Part shown: positions 10,320 through 20,949 of the stretch, piece by piece
Layout: each line of letters opens with the position of its first letter
Position numbering within the stretch: the stretch's first letter is position 1
Source of the DNA: Alphaproteobacteria bacterium
GTDB lineage: Bacteria > Pseudomonadota > Alphaproteobacteria > Caulobacterales > Caulobacteraceae
Length of the DNA: 64,000 nt
Assembly: GCA_025359785.1 (NCBI GenBank)
Contig: JANYET010000013.1
Span: forward strand, 1-64,000
Reading direction: 5' to 3'
The notes under the pieces: model-generated
What the model was told of the DNA's origin: nothing
Seen by the model: the letters and a program-made list of their open reading frames with translations, nothing else
The model's database searches: none
Program-made: the position numbers and the translations under genes

Positions 10320-11240
10320 TCAGAGACCTGCCGCGAACGAGGCGGCGGGCGTGGGGGATGCGGGCAGGGCCTGGATCTGACGGGGCCGCACGGCCACCAC
10401 GTCGGGATTGCGCAGGTCGATCCGGTCGAAGCCAAGCTGCAGAATGCGCGAGCGCTGGTCGAGACGCTCCAGCTGCATCAGCGCGGCCTCGACGCCGTCG
10501 GCGGGCAGCTGGATCAGCGAGCCGTCCTTCAGGCGCACGTCCCAGCGGCGGTCATCGACCCGCACCAGCGCGTCCATCTGACCCATCAGCTTCGGGCGCT
10601 GGGCGATGACCGGCAGGATTTCCGGCGCATGCTCGGCCCCGCCCTCGCCCACCACCAGCGGCAGGGTCGAAAAGCGCGCGGGGTCGGCCTCCGGGATCGG
10701 CTTGCCATGTTCGTCGATGACCATCTGGCGGCCAGCGTGCTGCCACACGGCGAGCTGGCGCCGCTCGACCACGGCCACCACCAGCGTGTCCGGCAGCAGA
10801 CGCACGACGCGGGCCTCCTTGACCCAGCCGACACTCTCGACGCGGGCCTTGAGCGCGTTGAGGTTGAGGCCCAGCAGCGGCTGGTTCTGATAGATCTGGG
10901 CGGCCCTGACGATATCCGCCTTGGCCAGCGGCGAGGCGCCCTGCACCTGTATGGTCTTCAGCCGAAAGCCGGCGTCACCCAGGCGGTTGTCGATGCCCGC
11001 GCCAACGCCCGCAACCAGGCGCTGGCCGCGGTGGCCAGTGGCCAGGGTGGCGGCGAGCGCCAGAGCCAGAACAACGACCGCGCCGGTCAGGGCGACTCTC
11101 GGGGAGAGACCGTGGGCGTCTCGCGGGCTGACAGGCGCACGCCGCGCAGCTCTCGCCGGGGCCTGACGCGCCGATTTCGGAGCAGCTCTAGTCGCGGGCT
11201 TCGCCTGTACGCGCGAACCTCCCCGCACCGCCCCCGCCAT
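10320..11240 (-). CDS. ftsQ: Cell division protein FtsQ
   Basis: This bitopic division protein links FtsL/FtsB to the divisome. A basic alanine-rich cytoplasmic segment (residues 1-48) is followed by one transmembrane helix (about 51-70, [19 protein letters not shown]), a POTRA domain ([20 protein letters not shown] to [14 protein letters not shown]) and the FtsQ beta domain ([16 protein letters not shown], [18 protein letters not shown]). Its first 53 bases overlap the end of ddl, so the two are probably translationally coupled. Confidence 0.93.
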   Translation of the reverse strand: MAGAVRGGSRVQAKPATRAAPKSARQAPARAARRAPVSPRDAHGLSPRVALTGAVVVLALALAATLATGHRGQRLVAGVGAGIDNRLGDAGFRLKTIQVQGASPLAKADIVRAAQIYQNQPLLGLNLNALKARVESVGWVKEARVVRLLPDTLVVAVVERRQLAVWQHAGRQMVIDEHGKPIPEADPARFSTLPLVVGEGGAEHAPEILPVIAQRPKLMGQMDALVRVDDRRWDVRLKDGSLIQLPADGVEAALMQLERLDQRSRILQLGFDRIDLRNPDVVAVRPRQIQALPASPTPAASFAAGL

Positions 11241-12153
11241 ACGCGTCCTCCGTGATCCAAAGCACCAGTCGGTCGAAATCCACGCCCTGCTGCGCCGCCT
11301 GCTCGGGAACGAGCGAAGTGGGCGTCATGCCGGGCTGGGTGTTCACCTCCAAGAGGACAAGAACATCCTTAACATCGTCGTAACGAAGGTCGGCCCGGGT
11401 AACCCCTCGGCAACCCAGGGCGGCGTGCGCCATCTCGCTGAGTTTCAAAGCCTTTTCAAAGGCCTGAGGGGGAATATCGGCCGGAACGATGTGCGTCGAG
11501 CCGCCGTCGGCGTACTTGGCCTCGTAGTCATAAAAACCTGTGCGCGGAATTATGTCGGTGACGGTCATGGCCTTGCCGTCCATGACGCCCACCGCCAGCT
11601 CGCGCCCGGCGATGTAGGGCTCGATCATCACCTCTTCGCCGAAGGTCCAGGACGGCGCGACGATCTCCTGTGGCGGCCGGTTGGCGCCTTCAAAGACCAG
11701 GAACACGCCGACCGACGAGCCCTCGGCGTTCGGCTTGACCACATAGGGCGGCGGCATGACGTGCGCCGCGGCCGCCTCGAAGCGGTCGAACAGCCCGCCG
11801 CCCGGCACGGTGACGCCGGCCGCGGCCAGCACGGCCTTGGACTTGGCCTTGTCCATGGCCAGCGCAGAGGCCAGCACGCCGGAATGGGTGTAGCGAAGGC
11901 CCAGCGTCTCCAGCACGCCCTGGACACAGCCGTCCTCGCCCCAGGCCCCGTGCAGGGCGTTGAAGCAGACATCCGGCTGTAGCTTGCTCAGCACCTGGGC
12001 GAGATCGCGACCAGCGTCGACACGGCTCACCTTGGCGCCGAGGCGCTCGAGGGCGTCCGCGCATTCGCGGCCGGAGACCAGGCTTACCTCGCGCTCCGAG
12101 GAGAGGCCGCCCAGCAGGACGGCGACGTGCTGTCCAGATAGGGAAAAGGTCAC
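11188..12153 (-). CDS. ddl: D-alanine--D-alanine ligase
   Basis: This ATP-grasp enzyme makes the D-Ala-D-Ala dipeptide of peptidoglycan. Recognisable parts are [16 protein letters not shown] at the N-terminus, [27 protein letters not shown], the ATP-grasp segment [14 protein letters not shown], and [21 protein letters not shown] at the C-terminus. The start is GTG. Its start overlaps the stop of the upstream M28 peptidase gene (GTGA), and its 3' end overlaps ftsQ by 53 bases. Confidence 0.96.
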   Translation of the reverse strand: MTFSLSGQHVAVLLGGLSSEREVSLVSGRECADALERLGAKVSRVDAGRDLAQVLSKLQPDVCFNALHGAWGEDGCVQGVLETLGLRYTHSGVLASALAMDKAKSKAVLAAAGVTVPGGGLFDRFEAAAAHVMPPPYVVKPNAEGSSVGVFLVFEGANRPPQEIVAPSWTFGEEVMIEPYIAGRELAVGVMDGKAMTVTDIIPRTGFYDYEAKYADGGSTHIVPADIPPQAFEKALKLSEMAHAALGCRGVTRADLRYDDVKDVLVLLEVNTQPGMTPTSLVPEQAAQQGVDFDRLVLWITEDAYGGGGAGRFARTGEARD

Positions 12154-13523
12154 TTTGCCTCGGCGCCCGCCTTGCGGAAATCGATATCGCTGTCGGCCAC
12201 GGTGTAGAGGAACGCCGCCCAGACCGCGACGTTCTGGGCAAGTTCGGCTGGGTCGATCTTGTCCAGGGTGTCGTCGGCGGCGTGGTGCAGGTCAAAGTAG
12301 CGGCTGGCGTCCTGGTTGAAGTCGACGAAGGGCGCGCCGGCGGCGATGAGGCCCTCTACGTCGGAGCCGCCGAACCGCGGCGCGGTCGCGTTGACGATCA
12401 CCTTCAGCGGGCCGATGGCGGTCAGGAACGCCTTCATCGCCGGGGTTCCGGCCGAGCCCTTGGGCAGGCTCAGGTTCCAGATGCGGCCCGCGCCCAGGTC
12501 GCTCTCGCCGACCACGACCATTTTGCCGACCTCGGCCTTGTGGGCGGCGCCATAGGCCTCGCCACTGCCGCCCTGCTCTTCCGAGCCCCACATGACGACA
12601 CGGAGCGTCCGGCGCGGATGCAGGCCGCCGGCCAGCTTGGCCGCCGCCGTGGCGATGGCCACGCCCGCGCCGTCATCGATGGCCCCCGTGCCTGGGTCCC
12701 AGCTGTCCAGGTGGCCGCCCACGACCAGCACCTCGTCCGGCGCCTCGCGGCCACGGATCTCGCCGACCACGTTCCAGGCCGCCGCGTCGGTCCGATAGGT
12801 CGAGGCCATGGCGAGCCTGACCGTGACCGGCTGGCCGCGGGCGCTCATGTGGTCAAGCAATTCAGCGTCAGGCGTCGAGAGCGCCGCGGCCGGGATGCCG
12901 CCGGCGTTCGCGGAGCCCGCGTGCGGCAGGCGCGTGTCGTCGGTGGAGAGCGAGCGGATCAGGTAGCCGACGGCGCCGCGTTTGGCGGCCTCGACCGGCC
13001 CTTGGGTGCGCATGGCGTTGATGGCCCCGTAGCCGGAGCCGTCCTGGGTGCGGATCATCTTCTCCGTCACCACCGCGATCTTCCCGGCGAGCGAGCCGGC
13101 GGGCTGGGCCAGGAATTCGCGGTAGGTGTGGAAGACCGCGATGGGCGCGGTTAGCCCCCCGGCCGGCGTCGGCGACGAGCGGCCAAGGCCCAGGATGTGC
13201 AGCGTTTGCGGGAACGGCCCCACCACCTCGGCGGACTCCGCGCCGCGCGACCAGGCGGGCGTCGTGAAGGCCTCGACGTGGACGTTCTCGAAGCCCAGGG
13301 CCTTCAGCTTGGCCACGCCCCAGTCGCGGGCGCGCTGGGCGGCGGGCGAGCCTACCGGCCGCGCGCCGACCTCGGTGGTCAAGCTGTCGACCACGTCCCA
13401 TCCCGTGGTGTCGGCGAGCGCCTTGTCGCGCAGCGCCGAGGCTCGCGCCGTGAGGTCCTGGGCCGCGGCCGGAAGGGCCATCAGGGTGGCGACCGCCAGG
13501 GCCGCGAAGGGGAGAATACGCAT
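12150..13523 (-). CDS. Secreted M28-family zinc peptidase
   Basis: The 457 residues begin with a signal peptide ([22 protein letters not shown]). The protein has a PA-like insert and an M28 catalytic domain with co-catalytic zinc motifs [31 protein letters not shown] and a late [14 protein letters not shown]28 enzymes are aminopeptidases or carboxypeptidases. The stop codon overlaps the ddl start (GTGA), so it is coupled to a cell-wall ligase. That position hints at a role in envelope peptide processing, but this is inference; general peptide scavenging is equally possible. It is not a standard dcw gene. Confidence 0.9.
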   Translation of the reverse strand: MRILPFAALAVATLMALPAAAQDLTARASALRDKALADTTGWDVVDSLTTEVGARPVGSPAAQRARDWGVAKLKALGFENVHVEAFTTPAWSRGAESAEVVGPFPQTLHILGLGRSSPTPAGGLTAPIAVFHTYREFLAQPAGSLAGKIAVVTEKMIRTQDGSGYGAINAMRTQGPVEAAKRGAVGYLIRSLSTDDTRLPHAGSANAGGIPAAALSTPDAELLDHMSARGQPVTVRLAMASTYRTDAAAWNVVGEIRGREAPDEVLVVGGHLDSWDPGTGAIDDGAGVAIATAAAKLAGGLHPRRTLRVVMWGSEEQGGSGEAYGAAHKAEVGKMVVVGESDLGAGRIWNLSLPKGSAGTPAMKAFLTAIGPLKVIVNATAPRFGGSDVEGLIAAGAPFVDFNQDASRYFDLHHAADDTLDKIDPAELAQNVAVWAAFLYTVADSDIDFRKAGAEAK

Positions 13524-13571
13524 CGGTCCCGCGTGCGCCCGCGCGGGATTCCCGTCAAGCCACCGGCCGTG

Positions 13572-14488
13572 TCAGGCCCGCCCGATCCGCTTGATTTCCC
13601 ATTCCAGTTCGACGCCGGTCCGGGCCTTCACGTCTGACCGGACCGCTTCGCCCAGGCCTTCGAGATCGGCGGCGGTGGCCTCGCCGGTGTTGATCAGGAA
13701 ATTGGCGTGCAGCGGTGAGAACATGGCGCTGCCCCCCTCTTTGCCGCTCGCGCTAAAGGGCTTGCCGCGCCAGCCGGCTTCGTCGACCAGTTTCCAGGCC
13801 GAGTGGCCGGGCGGGTTTTTGAAGGTCGAGCCGCCGGTCTTCTCGCGGATCGGCTGGGTGGTCTCGCGGCGCGCGGTGATCTCGTCTATCCGCGCCGTGA
13901 TGGCGGCGGGATCGTCGGGGCGACCCTGGAAGACCGCCTGAGTGAAGATCATGCCGTCCGGGACGGCGCTATGGCGATAGCTGTAGCCGAAGTCGTCCAG
14001 CGCCCAGATACGCGGCTCGCCTGTCCGGTCGCAGCCCCAGGCACTCACCAGAACGTCCCTGGTCTCCCAGCCATAACAGCCGGCGTTCATCATCAGCGCG
14101 CCGCCGATCGAGCCGGGTATCCCGGCGTAGAACTCCAGCCCGGCAATGCCCGCCTTAGCCGCAGCCCGCGCCACCTGCGCGTCGAGCGCGCCCGTCCCCA
14201 CCACCAGCTTGTGGTCCTCGACAATCTCGATGCTTGAGAAGGCCCGCCCTGCGAGCCGGATCACCAGGCCCGAAATCCCGCCGTCACGAATGATCACATT
14301 GGAGCCCACGCCGAGCAGGGTCACCGGGACATCGTCTGGAAACTGAACCAGGAAATCTCCCAGGTCCTGGGCGTCGGCCGGCAGGAACAGCACCTCGGCG
14401 GCGCCCCCGACCCGGAGCCAGGTGAAAGGCGCCAGCGGCTCGTCGAACAGCAGCTTGCCGCGGACGGACGGCAGGTGGTCTCGCCAAC

Positions 14489-14492
<4 letters not shown>
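13572..14492 (-). CDS. murB: UDP-N-acetylenolpyruvoylglucosamine reductase
   Basis: This FAD-dependent enzyme reduces UDP-GlcNAc-enolpyruvate to UDP-MurNAc with NADPH. The 306 residues show the FAD-binding segment [37 protein letters not shown], the YSYRHS motif, and [20 protein letters not shown], with the catalytic C-terminal part [15 protein letters not shown]. The gene overlaps the murC stop by ATGA. Confidence 0.96.
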
Positions 14493-15922
<1,430 letters not shown>

Positions 15923-15966
15923 GGGACGGTGCTAGCGTATTCGAACGGGACGGGAAACACGCCCGC

Positions 15967-17230
15967 TCAGACGCCGACGCAACCCAGGCGGCCGCCACGC
16001 AGAGCGCACTTGGCGATCACCGCGTCGGTGAGGTCGTGGAAGACGCCGGCCCAGTCGTCGCCTTTGCCTTGCCGGTCGAACACGAAATAGCCGAAACGGC
16101 CCATGGTGAAGACGTCGGCGGTCATGCCGTCGATCACCACCTTGGCCACCGCGGGCGGCGGCAGGTCGCTGGGGTCCTGGATGTCACCGCCGGTGCCGAC
16201 CACCAGTTCGCCGGGCCGGCCCGGGCCGAAGTCCAGGCTGGTGAAATTGTGGATGTGACCGACCAGGGCCAGCTCGACCTGGCCCAGGCCCTGGGCCTTC
16301 ACGGCGGCGCGTTCGTTGGCGTTGGTGATCCCGTCAGCCAGCGCATCGCCCTTGCGGTTCACCGCCCAGATCGGGCGGTGGGTCACCAGCCAGAGTGGCG
16401 TCGGCCCTGCCGGGATCGCCTTCAGGTCGGCCTGCAGGGTGGCCACCAAGGGCAGGATCGACCTTGATGTCGTCGCCGTCTGCCGTGTCGAGAATGGCGA
16501 GCCGCGCGCCGCCGATCGGAATGGTGAAGGTCGCGCTGTGGCCCGCCGGACAGGCCTGGACCCTGAAGTCGGCGTCCAGCAGGCGGAACCAGCCCCTGCC
16601 ACCGCGCTTGCAGTCCTCGTGGTTGCCGCGGGCGAAGACCCACGGCGCGGCCTTGAGCAGGCCTGCGGCGGGATCGAACAGCTCGGCTTTCCAGGTGGGC
16701 CACCTGTCGCCGAACGGGCTGCCGGCACAGATCGCGAGGCCGGCCGGGCATGCGGTCTCGCGGTAGTAATAGTCGCCCACATGGATCACCAGGTCGGGCT
16801 TCTGGGCGGCAGCCAGGGCGGCGACACGGGCAAAAGGCCAGCCGGCGACGGGGTCGTTGCAGTTCTGGACGTAGGGACCCTTCAGGCGGCAACCGGTGTC
16901 GCCCAGGATCACCAGCCGCCGCGGCCGGGCCTTGGCGACGGGCAGCGCCTGTCCGCCGACCGAGGCGCGGCTCACGCCGGCTGGCAGGGACGCTTGGCAG
17001 ACGCGGTTGACGAACGCCTCGTCCGGGCCGGCGCGCAGGCTCATGCGGAGGGCGCGTCCGCCGACCATGAGGCGCGGGCAGGCCTCTCCGTCGGCGACCG
17101 CCCGGACCTGGGCGCCCGAGCCGGTCATCTCCACCCAGGCGGCCAGGGGCGGTTTCGCCATGGCGGGACCCGCCAGCATGAGGCTGCTCAGCGCGAACGG
17201 GACCAGGACCGCCGCCAACATGCGCCGCAT
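15967..17230 (-). pseudogene. Frameshifted secreted metallophosphatase
   Basis: Two overlapping frames together make one calcineurin-like phosphoesterase. The first (from ATG 17230) has a signal peptide (MRRMLAAVLVPFALSSLMLA) and metal motifs LVILGDTGC, VIHVGDYYYRE and ARGNHEDC. The second continues with LWLVTHRPIW and VELALVGHIHNFTSL and ends at 15967. The switch needs one extra base (or two missing) close to 16460-16466, near ATCAAGGTCGATCC. All five motif blocks are conserved, so this is either a very recent inactivation or a sequencing error. It sits between murC and a PEP-CTERM protease gene. The start overlaps a terminator T-tract. Confidence 0.8.
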
Positions 17231-17266
17231 AAAGAAACTCCCCGGCGCAGCCAGTGCGCCGGGGAG
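17231..17266 (-). terminator. Intrinsic terminator between the PEP-CTERM protease and the metallophosphatase
   Basis: A perfect 12-base-pair stem (CTCCCCGGCGCA with TGCGCCGGGGAG, positions 17238-17266) has a 5-base loop and is followed on the minus strand by TTTCTTT. The T-tract ends directly at the ATG of the next gene, and the stem contains the only Shine-Dalgarno-like GGGGAG for that gene. Confidence 0.8.
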
Positions 17267-17308
17267 GATCATAGTCTCGCTTTGGCGGAAACCGCCACGC
17301 TCGAGGCG

Positions 17309-18463
17309 CTAGGCGATGACAGCCCTGCGGCGATTGCGGCGCGCGGCGGCGCCGGTCAGGCCGAAGCCGACGATCATCAGAGCCCAGCTAGCGGGCTCCG
17401 GCACCATGGCGCCGTTGATGAAGTCGGTATGGATGAACGTCGGCACGAAGCCGTTGAACTCGCCGAAGGTGTCGTTGAGCTTGCCGTCGATGTCACCAAC
17501 CCCGGTGCCGAAGGTCAGGCCATAGGACGTCACTGACGAAATCATGCCGTTGATGAACTGAGGGCCGCCGGAGTCGCCGCCGGCGGTGCTGACTTCGGTC
17601 GCGCCGCGGCCGAGATTGCAATATTTCGGCCCGCCGAGCACGCCGCCGCCGGCCGCGGCGAAGAGGCCCGCGAGGCGACAGGATGAATCCTGGGCAGCCA
17701 GGCCGTTGTCGAAGTCCGCCAGATAGGAATAGTCGATCTGGGTCGTGGCGGATTCACCGAAGTCGCCCGGATGCCAGCCACCGTCGAAGGCGAAGTCCGA
17801 GTCCCCGAAGCGGAAGTCGTAGCGGTTGTCGCCCTGACGCAGGCGACCGGTTCCGAGGTTCACGCCCACCGAGCCGCCGGCGTTGGAACGCCCGCCGTAG
17901 CCGGCGATGTTGTAGTCCTGGCCGGTCAGGTCGCCACCGTTGTAGACACCGTAGGATGTCGCGAAGAGCGGAGCCGCTTCGGCCAAGCGCACCACCGCGA
18001 TGTCGTTCTGGTCGATGACCTCGCCGCTATAGCCGCTGTTCACGAAATACTGGCTGACCGCCACCGCGGTGGAGGCCGGATCCTGCCAGACGACGGTGTC
18101 CGGGTTGGCGCCGCCATAGAAATAGGCCGTGGTGGCGATCGGGTTCGCGGTGCCGGCGCCGTGGCTGACGCAGTGGCCGGCCGTGAGCACGGATCGGCGG
18201 TCGTTCAACAATGTGCCCGAGCAGATGAAATTACCGGCCGCGCCCTCGTTCATGATCAGCGTAACGACACCGCTATATTTCGGCATCTGGGCGAAATAGA
18301 TCGGGTTACCGCCGCCGGCGCCGGTCGCCGTCGAGGTCTGGCCGATGATGTTGCTGGTGGCCACGAAGTCCAAGCCGTTCACTTGGCCGGAAATCGTGCC
18401 TGCCTGGGCGGCAATCGGGACCAGCGACGCCGCGGCGACCGCGGCCAGTAGAAACGATCTCAT
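17309..18463 (-). CDS. PEP-CTERM-tagged trypsin-like serine protease
   Basis: This 384-residue secreted protease has a signal peptide (MRSFLLAAVAAASLVPIAAQ) and a chymotrypsin-fold triad: H97 in LTAGHC, D154 in QNDIAVV and S298 in GGDSGGP. The C-terminus carries a PEPxxWA sorting signal (VPEPASWALM at about 354-363, hydrophobic run, RRNRRR), so it should be handled by an exosortase and held at the cell surface or released. It lies between murG and murC in the dcw cluster and has its own 141-base upstream region and a strong terminator, so it looks like an independent unit. Confidence 0.9.
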   Translation of the reverse strand: MRSFLLAAVAAASLVPIAAQAGTISGQVNGLDFVATSNIIGQTSTATGAGGGNPIYFAQMPKYSGVVTLIMNEGAAGNFICSGTLLNDRRSVLTAGHCVSHGAGTANPIATTAYFYGGANPDTVVWQDPASTAVAVSQYFVNSGYSGEVIDQNDIAVVRLAEAAPLFATSYGVYNGGDLTGQDYNIAGYGGRSNAGGSVGVNLGTGRLRQGDNRYDFRFGDSDFAFDGGWHPGDFGESATTQIDYSYLADFDNGLAAQDSSCRLAGLFAAAGGGVLGGPKYCNLGRGATEVSTAGGDSGGPQFINGMISSVTSYGLTFGTGVGDIDGKLNDTFGEFNGFVPTFIHTDFINGAMVPEPASWALMIVGFGLTGAAARRNRRRAVIA

Positions 18464-18604
18464 TGATAAGCCCCACTAAAACAGCCTAGAAAGCAAGCAC
18501 CCTGCCCACTCTCAATCGATGTGAATCGGACCTTAATCGACTGTTGCATGACCGCAATCGAATTCACCTCAGAGTAGAGAACCGCACCAAAGCTGCACAG
18601 ATTC

Positions 18605-19699
18605 TCACCCTAGCGCGGCGTCTTGCACAATATCGGCCAACCGCTCGGCGGCGTCCGGCAGGGCCACGGAGCGGGCGGCGGCCGCCATCCGGGCCAGCCG
18701 CGCCGGGTTGGTCAGCAGCTTTTCGAGGGCATTCGAAAGGCTGGCGACGGTGAGCTGGCTCTCGCGGGCCACCTCGGCGGCGCCGACGTCAGCCAGGAAC
18801 TTGGCGTTCTGACCCTGGTCGTCGTCCAACGCGATCGCCAGCGGCACCAGGATCGAAGGCTTTCCGGCGACAGCGAACTCGCAGACGGAGCCCGCGCCGG
18901 AGCGACCGATCACCAGGTGGGCCGCGCTGAGGCGGCTCGCCATGTCGCGGAAGAACGGGGCGACCTCGGCGTCCACCACGGCGTTACGATAGGTGCGGCG
19001 CGCCGTCTCCATGGATTCGGGCCGGGTCTGCTGCTGCACCGAAAGACGCTGGCGCAGCGCCTCGGGCAGGGCCGCGATCGCCTCGGGGACCAGCTCGGAC
19101 AGCAGCCGCGCACCCTGGCTGCCGCCGGTGATGAGCAGGCGGATCGGCCCGTCGGGGCCGGGTGGTGTGTAGGGTTGGTCAAACAGGGCGCGAATGGCCG
19201 GGCGCACCGGGTTGCCGACACGGATCGCCTGGCCGGCTACCCGCGGCGGAGCCTTCAGCAGGGTCGGGAACGCGCAGGCGACGCGGGTGACGCGGCTGGC
19301 CAGAAAGCGGTTGGCGCGGCCCATCACCGCGTTTTGCTCGTGGATCACCGTCGGGCGCTTGTCGATGATCGCGCCCACCAGGGCCGGCGCGGAGGGATAG
19401 CCGCCGAAGCCGACCACCACATGCGGACCGATCTCGCGGTAGAGGGCGCGCGCCTGGGCCGCGCCGCGCATCACGGCAATGCCGGCACGGGCCATGCCGA
19501 TGGGATCGCCCGACCGATAGGTCGCCGCCGACAGGCCGATGCGGCGCTCGGCCGGGAAGTCCTGCGACAGGGCCGCGACCCGCTCGTCCGAAGCGAGCAC
19601 AATCGACCAGCCGCGCGCGATCAGCACCTCGGCCAGGGCCTGGGCGGGAAACAGGTGGCCCCCGGTGCCCCCGGCGGCGAGGACGGCTACTCTACGCAT
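18605..19699 (-). CDS. murG: UDP-GlcNAc--lipid I N-acetylglucosamine transferase
   Basis: MurG makes lipid II on the inner face of the membrane. The 364 residues show the GT-B motifs AAGGTGGHLFPAQALAE near the N-terminus, VVGFGGYPSAPAL, HEQNAVMGRANR, LLITGGSQGARLLSE, and RSGAGSVCEFAVAGKPSILVP with DDQGQNAKFL for UDP-GlcNAc binding. The start ATG at 19699 follows a duplicated 16-base leader segment. It is 44 bases downstream of ftsW. Confidence 0.97.
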   Translation of the reverse strand: MRRVAVLAAGGTGGHLFPAQALAEVLIARGWSIVLASDERVAALSQDFPAERRIGLSAATYRSGDPIGMARAGIAVMRGAAQARALYREIGPHVVVGFGGYPSAPALVGAIIDKRPTVIHEQNAVMGRANRFLASRVTRVACAFPTLLKAPPRVAGQAIRVGNPVRPAIRALFDQPYTPPGPDGPIRLLITGGSQGARLLSELVPEAIAALPEALRQRLSVQQQTRPESMETARRTYRNAVVDAEVAPFFRDMASRLSAAHLVIGRSGAGSVCEFAVAGKPSILVPLAIALDDDQGQNAKFLADVGAAEVARESQLTVASLSNALEKLLTNPARLARMAAAARSVALPDAAERLADIVQDAALG

Positions 19700-19701
19700 G
19701 G

Positions 19702-19734
19702 GGTTCCAGGCGACATAGGGTTCCAGGCGACATG
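19702..19734. repeat. 16-base direct repeat in the murG leader
   Basis: The segment GGGTTCCAGGCGACAT occurs at 19702-19717 and again at 19719-19734, period 17. It lies between the ftsW stop and the murG start, so it duplicates the ribosome-binding region of murG (minus-strand CTGGA). Confidence 0.8.
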
Positions 19735-19743
19735 GCGCCGCCC

Positions 19744-20949
19744 CTAGGCGAACGCGCCGGCTTTGGCGAGGCCTTCGCTGACCGTGTAGGCCCCTGGCCG
19801 GCGGCGGGTCAGCGCGAGCGCCATGCCGAGCGTCAGGCCCATCGCCAACATGGATGAGCCGCCATAGCTGATGAACGGCAGCGTCATGCCCTTGGTCGGG
19901 ATCAGGTTGAGGTTCACAGCGATGTTGATGATCGCCTGCTGGCCGATCAGCACGAAGAGGCCGGCGGCCGCCACCTGTTCGAACGGGTCGTTGAGCTTCA
20001 TCGACCGGTAGAGGCCGCGCAGCACCACGAAGCCGAAGAGCGAGATCACCACGATCAGGAACACCAGTCCGAATTCCTCGGCTCCGACCGAGGCGGCGAA
20101 GTCGGTGTGGGCGTCCGGGATCGCGCGCTTGAGGACGCCCTCCCCCGGCCCGCGTCCGAACAGGCCGCCCGCGGCCTGGGCCACGGCGGCGGCATCGACC
20201 TGGTGGGTGTCGGCCTTGTCGGGCGACAGGAAGCGATCGACGCGGCTGGCCACATGCGGGAACAGGAAATAGGTCGAGCCCAGGCCGGCCACGGCCACGG
20301 CCCCCAGGCCCATCACCCAGGACATCGGCACGCCTGCCATCCAGAAGGCGGCCCCGAAGGCCACGGTGATCAGCACCGTCTGGCCGATGTCTGGCTGGAT
20401 CAGCAGAAGGGCCACGGAGACGGCATAAAGGAAGAACGCGATGGAGACACCGGGCACGCCATTGCCCTTCTGCCCCTCGGAGAACATCCAGGCGACCAGG
20501 ATCACCAGCGCCGGCTTCATGAACTCCGACGGCTGCAGCGAAAAGCCGCCGAACTCCAGCCAGCGGGTCGCGCCCTTGGCATTGTGGCCCAGCACCGGCA
20601 GCGCGATCATGATCCCGATCGCCACCAGCCAGATCAGGAACGCGCTGCGTCGAACCGCCTTGACGTCAAGCATCGACACCACGACCAGGACCACAAAGGC
20701 GACGGCGGCGAAGACGCACTGACGCACCGCGAAGTGGAAGGGGTCGCCGATGTTCATCCGCGCCGCGGCGGCGGGGCTTGCCGCGAAGGCGATGACCATG
20801 CCGATGGCGATCAGCAGGGCGACGGCGCCCAGAATCCAGTGATCCACCGTCCACCACCAGACCCCGACCGTCGAGCGGTCGGAACGGGCGAAGGCGTGGG
20901 TCGCCTGGCCTCTGGAGGAACGGCTGTGGTCGGGTGTGGCGGCGGTCAT
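19744..20949 (-). CDS. ftsW: Septal peptidoglycan polymerase FtsW
   Basis: This SEDS-family glycosyltransferase polymerises lipid II at the septum with FtsI. The 401 residues are strongly hydrophobic with about ten membrane helices. Conserved stretches include GGFSLQPSEFMKPALVI, the extracellular loop with LGRGPGEGVLK-like GLFGRGPGEGVLKRAIPDAH, HTDFAASVGAEEFG and LPFISYGGSSMLAMG. It overlaps the murD stop by ATGA. Confidence 0.95.
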   Translation of the reverse strand: MTAATPDHSRSSRGQATHAFARSDRSTVGVWWWTVDHWILGAVALLIAIGMVIAFAASPAAAARMNIGDPFHFAVRQCVFAAVAFVVLVVVSMLDVKAVRRSAFLIWLVAIGIMIALPVLGHNAKGATRWLEFGGFSLQPSEFMKPALVILVAWMFSEGQKGNGVPGVSIAFFLYAVSVALLLIQPDIGQTVLITVAFGAAFWMAGVPMSWVMGLGAVAVAGLGSTYFLFPHVASRVDRFLSPDKADTHQVDAAAVAQAAGGLFGRGPGEGVLKRAIPDAHTDFAASVGAEEFGLVFLIVVISLFGFVVLRGLYRSMKLNDPFEQVAAAGLFVLIGQQAIINIAVNLNLIPTKGMTLPFISYGGSSMLAMGLTLGMALALTRRRPGAYTVSEGLAKAGAFA

